64,000 nucleotides of DNA from Pseudomonadota bacterium (GTDB lineage Bacteria; Pseudomonadota; Alphaproteobacteria; Sphingomonadales; Sphingomonadaceae): assembly GCA_023394965.1 (NCBI GenBank), contig JAEWZX010000007.1, positions 124,001 to 188,000 on the forward strand, written 5' to 3'. Positions 60,960 to 64,000 of the stretch are shown one piece after another. The stretch's first letter is position 1. Each line of letters begins with the position of its first letter. Under the pieces are notes generated by a model that saw nothing but the letters and a program-made list of their open reading frames with translations, made no database searches and was not told where the DNA came from. The translations under genes and the position numbers were made by a program.

Positions 60960-61553
60960 TCAGTCCATGTGTTTCAGGCCGACACGCAGGTAATCCCAAC
61001 CGGTGATAACGGTGAGCACTGCTGCGGCCCACAAGGTCACCAAACCGACCGTATGAGGGATGTTGGCTTCGACCTGTCCGATCATGACAGTCCATTTTGG
61101 CAAACCCTGCCCAAGGATCAGCGAGCCGAGTGAAATCATCTGGAAGGTCGTCTTCCATTTAGCGAGCCGACTGACGGGAACGGATACCTGTAGCGGTCCG
61201 AGAAATTCGCGCAGACCGGAGACAGCGATTTCTCTCATCAATATTATGAGACCTGCAACCACATGCATGTCGCCCACGTAGGGACCGCGTAGAACTCCCT
61301 GCGCGGCCAGCACCAGTATAACCGCAGCCACCATGATCTTGTCGGCAATCGGGTCCAGGAAAATGCCCAGTTTGGAAACTGTACCACTCGTCCGCGCCAG
61401 ATAACCGTCGAAATAGTCGGTGATTCCCATCAAGCAATAAAGCGCAAACGCGATGAGATAGCCTGCATCCCAGCCTGGCCACCACAGGAACCAGGCAAGT
61501 AACGGAATTGCTAATATCCGCGACAAGGTGAGAATGTTCGGTAGATTGAGCAT
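60960..61553 (-). CDS. pgsA: CDP-diacylglycerol-glycerol-3-phosphate 3-phosphatidyltransferase
   Basis: A 197-residue inner-membrane enzyme that makes phosphatidylglycerol phosphate, the precursor of phosphatidylglycerol (the lipid donor of lgt). The CDP-alcohol phosphatidyltransferase motif is exact: DYFDGYLAR...GIFLDPIADK (D-x2-D-G-x2-A-R-xn-G-x3-D-x3-D). About six helices fit the family. The propeller cyclase gene follows with one base between the pgsA stop and its earliest ATG. Confidence 0.96.
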   Translation of the reverse strand: MLNLPNILTLSRILAIPLLAWFLWWPGWDAGYLIAFALYCLMGITDYFDGYLARTSGTVSKLGIFLDPIADKIMVAAVILVLAAQGVLRGPYVGDMHVVAGLIILMREIAVSGLREFLGPLQVSVPVSRLAKWKTTFQMISLGSLILGQGLPKWTVMIGQVEANIPHTVGLVTLWAAAVLTVITGWDYLRVGLKHMD

Positions 61554-61666
61554 TGCAGCCCTGCCCTAGCCTCATTCGGTGCGTCGCAAAAGCCGCTCAA
61601 TGGCCTTGTCCGCTGCCACGATCAGACTACACAGCAATACAAGATTGGGTTTCAGCCCGGGGGTTC

Positions 61667-63004
61667 ATGTTTACATCCATGCATTTGCTGCGCCGTAGGC
61701 GGTTTCTTCCGCTTTTCGTGACGCAGTTGTTCAACGCCTTCAACGACAATCTTTATAAGACCACCATGGTGTTGTTTGTGGTCTATGCAGTCTACAATGA
61801 CGAAGCCACCGAAGCGAGCTTCAGTAGCCTGGCATCAGCGCTGTTCATCCTGCCCTTCTTCATTCTTTCCGCGCTGGCGGGGCAGTTGGCAGACATGCGT
61901 GACAAGGCAAAGATCATCCGCATTGTGAAAATGTGTGAAATCGGATTGATGATGATCGGTGCCGCCGGGCTGTTCATGGCTTGGCGTGGAATCATGGTTC
62001 ACACAATTGCTATTCCACTACTGCTGCTGGCTCTTTTCCTCACCGGTGTGCAATCCACTTTTCTCGGCCCGATCAAATACGCCATCCTGCCACAGCATCT
62101 GAAGAAAGATGAAGTGCTCGCAGGTACCGGCCTGGTAGAAGCTGGCACCTACATCGCCATTCTCATGGGCACGATTCTAGCCGGACCGCTGGCAGTGGAT
62201 TATACGGGGTGGGCAGCAATCGGCATCATTGTGGTTTCCTGCATTGGCTATTTGGTGAGCCGCCAGATTCCTGCCGCACCACCGATGGGACAAATCGAGA
62301 AGCTGGACTGGCATATCTTGCGTTCCTCGGTGAAACTGGTGCGTGACACGATGCATAACTCCGAAGTCTATTACGCAATCCTCGCGATCAGTTTCTTCTG
62401 GGCTATTGGCGCGGTATTGTTCATTCAGTTTCCGCCATTGGCAAAGAACACAATCATGGCCAGCCCGGAAGTTGCCAGCCTTTTTCTGGTCGTTTTCTCC
62501 GTCGGTGTGGCAATCGGATCGGTTGCGGTAAATGCCCTTCTGAAGGGCAAAGTTTCGGCACGCTATTCACCTGTGTCGGTGCTTGTAATGGGCCTGTTCG
62601 TGGTCGCTTTCTACGTGGTGGCGAAGGTGTGGGAAGCCGATCAGCCAGCCGATTTATTGGATGTGACTGAATTCATCGCCTGGCCCATGGCATCCCTGCT
62701 GCTGCTGTGCCTTCTCGGTATATCGGTGGCCGGCGGAATGTTCGTAGTGCCGCTTTATGCGTTTCTGACCACGCGAGTATCGCCTGATAAAGCTTCGCGC
62801 ACCATCGCAGCCAACAATATCGTCAACTCGGGTGCAATGGTCGGCGGATCGCTCCTCGCTATGGCTTTGAGCGCGTTCGGTGTGCCTATCACGGAACAGC
62901 TACTACTATGTGCGGCGTTGTGCCTCTTCTCGGCTCTGCTTGCAAAACGGCTTATCAAGGCTGAGAATGAGGCGGCAGAGCTAGCCGCTTCCCGCGCACC
63001 CTAA
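61667..63004 (+). CDS. MFS transporter, LplT-like
   Basis: A 445-residue transporter of about twelve helices. The ATG at 61667 begins right before the first helix; the frame is open upstream into the pgsA leader. The first loop LFVTQLFNAFNDNLYKTTMVLF and the DMRDKAKIIRIVK loop match the lysophospholipid flippase LplT subgroup. A phospholipid gene (pgsA) beside it is in line with lipid work, but in many bacteria LplT is fused or next to an acyltransferase, which is absent here. The 3' end overlaps the small minus gene by four bases. Confidence 0.85.
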   Translation: MFTSMHLLRRRRFLPLFVTQLFNAFNDNLYKTTMVLFVVYAVYNDEATEASFSSLASALFILPFFILSALAGQLADMRDKAKIIRIVKMCEIGLMMIGAAGLFMAWRGIMVHTIAIPLLLLALFLTGVQSTFLGPIKYAILPQHLKKDEVLAGTGLVEAGTYIAILMGTILAGPLAVDYTGWAAIGIIVVSCIGYLVSRQIPAAPPMGQIEKLDWHILRSSVKLVRDTMHNSEVYYAILAISFFWAIGAVLFIQFPPLAKNTIMASPEVASLFLVVFSVGVAIGSVAVNALLKGKVSARYSPVSVLVMGLFVVAFYVVAKVWEADQPADLLDVTEFIAWPMASLLLLCLLGISVAGGMFVVPLYAFLTTRVSPDKASRTIAANNIVNSGAMVGGSLLAMALSAFGVPITEQLLLCAALCLFSALLAKRLIKAENEAAELAASRAP

Positions 63005-63195
63005 ACGATAAAAGCGAATACTGCGGCCACCGTAGCAAAATAAGTCGATGCGACGCCGCGAACATCGTCGATGGTCAGGCGCCAGTCGGTCGGCATGGTT
63101 CCCGGAATATCCGCAAAGCCCACGCGGTGTTGTGGGAGATTGGCTCGAAACCAATGCCTGGACCCTTCGCTCGTCAGGACAAGTGCTCGCCTCAT
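63001..63195 (-). CDS. Small protein of unknown function
   Basis: A 64-residue protein from ATG 63195 (GTG at 63201 also in frame). It begins MRRALVLTSEGSRHWFRAN, continues with HRVGFADIPGTMPTDWRL, and ends in a hydrophobic helix (TYFATVAAVFAFIV), so it may be tail-anchored. Its composition is protein-like and the place is otherwise empty, but I do not recognise a named family. Confidence 0.55.
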   Translation of the reverse strand: MRRALVLTSEGSRHWFRANLPQHRVGFADIPGTMPTDWRLTIDDVRGVASTYFATVAAVFAFIV

Positions 63196-63331
63196 GCTCA
63201 CTGGTTAACGCCTTTTTAACTATACGATATCCCAGTTCGCATTGACCGTCCCTGGTTGATACGGTTTGGTCATAATTAACCATGTTTGACGTGATTGCGT
63301 ACGCTTCGTCCTCCGGCTAACCGCTTTTACC

Positions 63332-64000
63332 ATGATAGCGCCCGAGACACCCCAAGCCGCACAGCTTCTCATCGAATGCCTTATCGAGCAGGGCTGCGAC
63401 CGCATCTATACGGTTCCAGGAGAGAGTTTTCTGCAGGTGCTCGACGGGCTTGGGCAGCAAGACACGATCGATGTGGTCACGTGTCGGCAGGAAGGAGGCG
63501 TCGCATTTATGGCCTGTGCTGACGGTGCGATGACCGGCAGGCCGGGCGTTGCATTCGTAACGCGCGGGCCCGGGGCCACCAATGCCAGTATTGGCGTTCA
63601 TGTTGCAATGCAGGATTCGCAGCCGATGATCCTGTTCGTAGGGGATGTCGACAGTGAGATGCGCGACCGCGAAGGCTTTCAGGAAGTTGATTTCGCGGCC
63701 TTTTTCGGCCCGATAGCCAAATGGGCCGCGCGGATCGATTCCGCAGATCGAATTCCGGAATATGTAGCACGCGCCTATACCACAGCCATCTCCGGGCGAC
63801 CGGGGCCTGTGGTGCTCGCCCTGCCCGAAGACATGTTGAGCCGCCAGACATCAGCGAAACCGCGCCCACGCGCAAACAGGCCGGTGCAAGCTCCCTGTCC
63901 CGATGCAATGCAGGCCATGATTGCGATGATTGCGGATGCGGCCTCCCCGATAGCAATTATTGGTGGGGCTGGCTGGAATGCCAAGGCGCGGGACTATTTT
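63332..64000 (+). CDS. Thiamine-diphosphate-dependent enzyme, acetolactate-synthase-like (3' end cut)
   Basis: The first 223 residues of a protein that continues past the window. The ThDP-binding Glu lies in YTVPGESFLQVLDGL (about residue 30), followed by CRQEGGVAFMACADGAMTGRPGVAFVTRGPGATNA and VQEVD-like GFQEVDFAAFFGPIAKWA, all typical of the N-terminal domain of acetolactate synthase and its paralogues. Branched-chain amino acid synthesis is one option; a decarboxylase or oxalyl-type enzyme is another. No small (ACT) subunit is in view. Confidence 0.85.
   Translation, partial: MIAPETPQAAQLLIECLIEQGCDRIYTVPGESFLQVLDGLGQQDTIDVVTCRQEGGVAFMACADGAMTGRPGVAFVTRGPGATNASIGVHVAMQDSQPMILFVGDVDSEMRDREGFQEVDFAAFFGPIAKWAARIDSADRIPEYVARAYTTAISGRPGPVVLALPEDMLSRQTSAKPRPRANRPVQAPCPDAMQAMIAMIADAASPIAIIGGAGWNAKARDYF

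Noticed and set aside
1..64000. CRISPR arrays, rRNA operons, tRNAs or prophage genes
   Set aside because: No regular short direct repeats, no rRNA core sequence, no cloverleaf and no phage structural proteins were found on reading both strands.

Overview
The window looks like chromosomal DNA of a GC-rich alphaproteobacterium, most likely a sphingomonad of the Erythrobacteraceae type. This is inferred from protein character, the mix of conserved genes (ftsK, glnD, gyrB, guaA, nadB, nrdA/nrdB, pgsA, lgt), frequent GTG/TTG starts and dense packing with 1-4 bp overlaps. No rRNA or 16S sequence is present to prove it. Both ends cut genes: a cupin protein at the left edge and a thiamine-diphosphate enzyme at the right edge.

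Layout. 0-5.3 kb: cupin and VOC proteins, an M24 aminopeptidase P, an S9 oligopeptidase and a hotdog thioesterase. 5.3-12.9 kb: a 7TM diguanylate cyclase, alanine dehydrogenase, a DUF389 membrane protein, FtsK and a ThiE-like protein, all on the minus strand. 12.9-18.1 kb: a YggS-type PLP protein, then glnD coupled to an acyl-CoA synthetase. 18.2-22.9 kb: lgt overlapping a MidA-type methyltransferase, facing a three-gene minus operon (lipoprotein, ABC ATPase, fused permease/binding protein) of compatible-solute type. 23-30.6 kb: an HWE histidine kinase, leucine-degradation genes (isovaleryl-CoA dehydrogenase, methylcrotonyl-CoA carboxylase beta), small accessory proteins, a DUF1295 protein and a TetR regulator. 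30.6-44.6 kb: an AI-2E-type permease, a PilZ protein, gyrB, sdaA, a ZIP transporter, an acyl-CoA ligase, a lipoprotein, guaA, an endonuclease III homologue, and an Nramp-family protein lacking the canonical metal-site motifs. 44.6-50.5 kb: tldD, a CHCC zinc finger protein, an ABC ATPase, nadB and an alpha/beta hydrolase.

50.5-57.8 kb is the most unusual part. nrdA and nrdB are separated by an oppositely oriented diguanylate cyclase, and each has the same NrdR-like palindrome in its promoter. nrdA has a hairpin-rich leader, and the gap before nrdB is strongly structured. Directly after nrdB sits an AT-rich SIR2-family gene of anti-phage-defence type. It is interrupted at codon 296 by a complete 854-bp IS5/IS427-type element (56873-57726) flanked by a TA duplication. 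The SIR2 C-terminal half is missing even when the insertion is removed in silico.

57.8-64 kb: a two-component-propeller diguanylate cyclase coupled to pgsA, an LplT-like MFS transporter, a small conserved-looking protein, and the start of an acetolactate-synthase-like enzyme.

Functional themes: central and nucleotide metabolism (guaA, nrdA/nrdB, nadB, sdaA, ald), lipid and envelope work (lgt, pgsA, MFS), leucine catabolism, and c-di-GMP signalling (three GGDEF proteins and one PilZ receptor, with no EAL or HD-GYP phosphodiesterase seen here). No tRNA, rRNA, CRISPR array or prophage was recognised.
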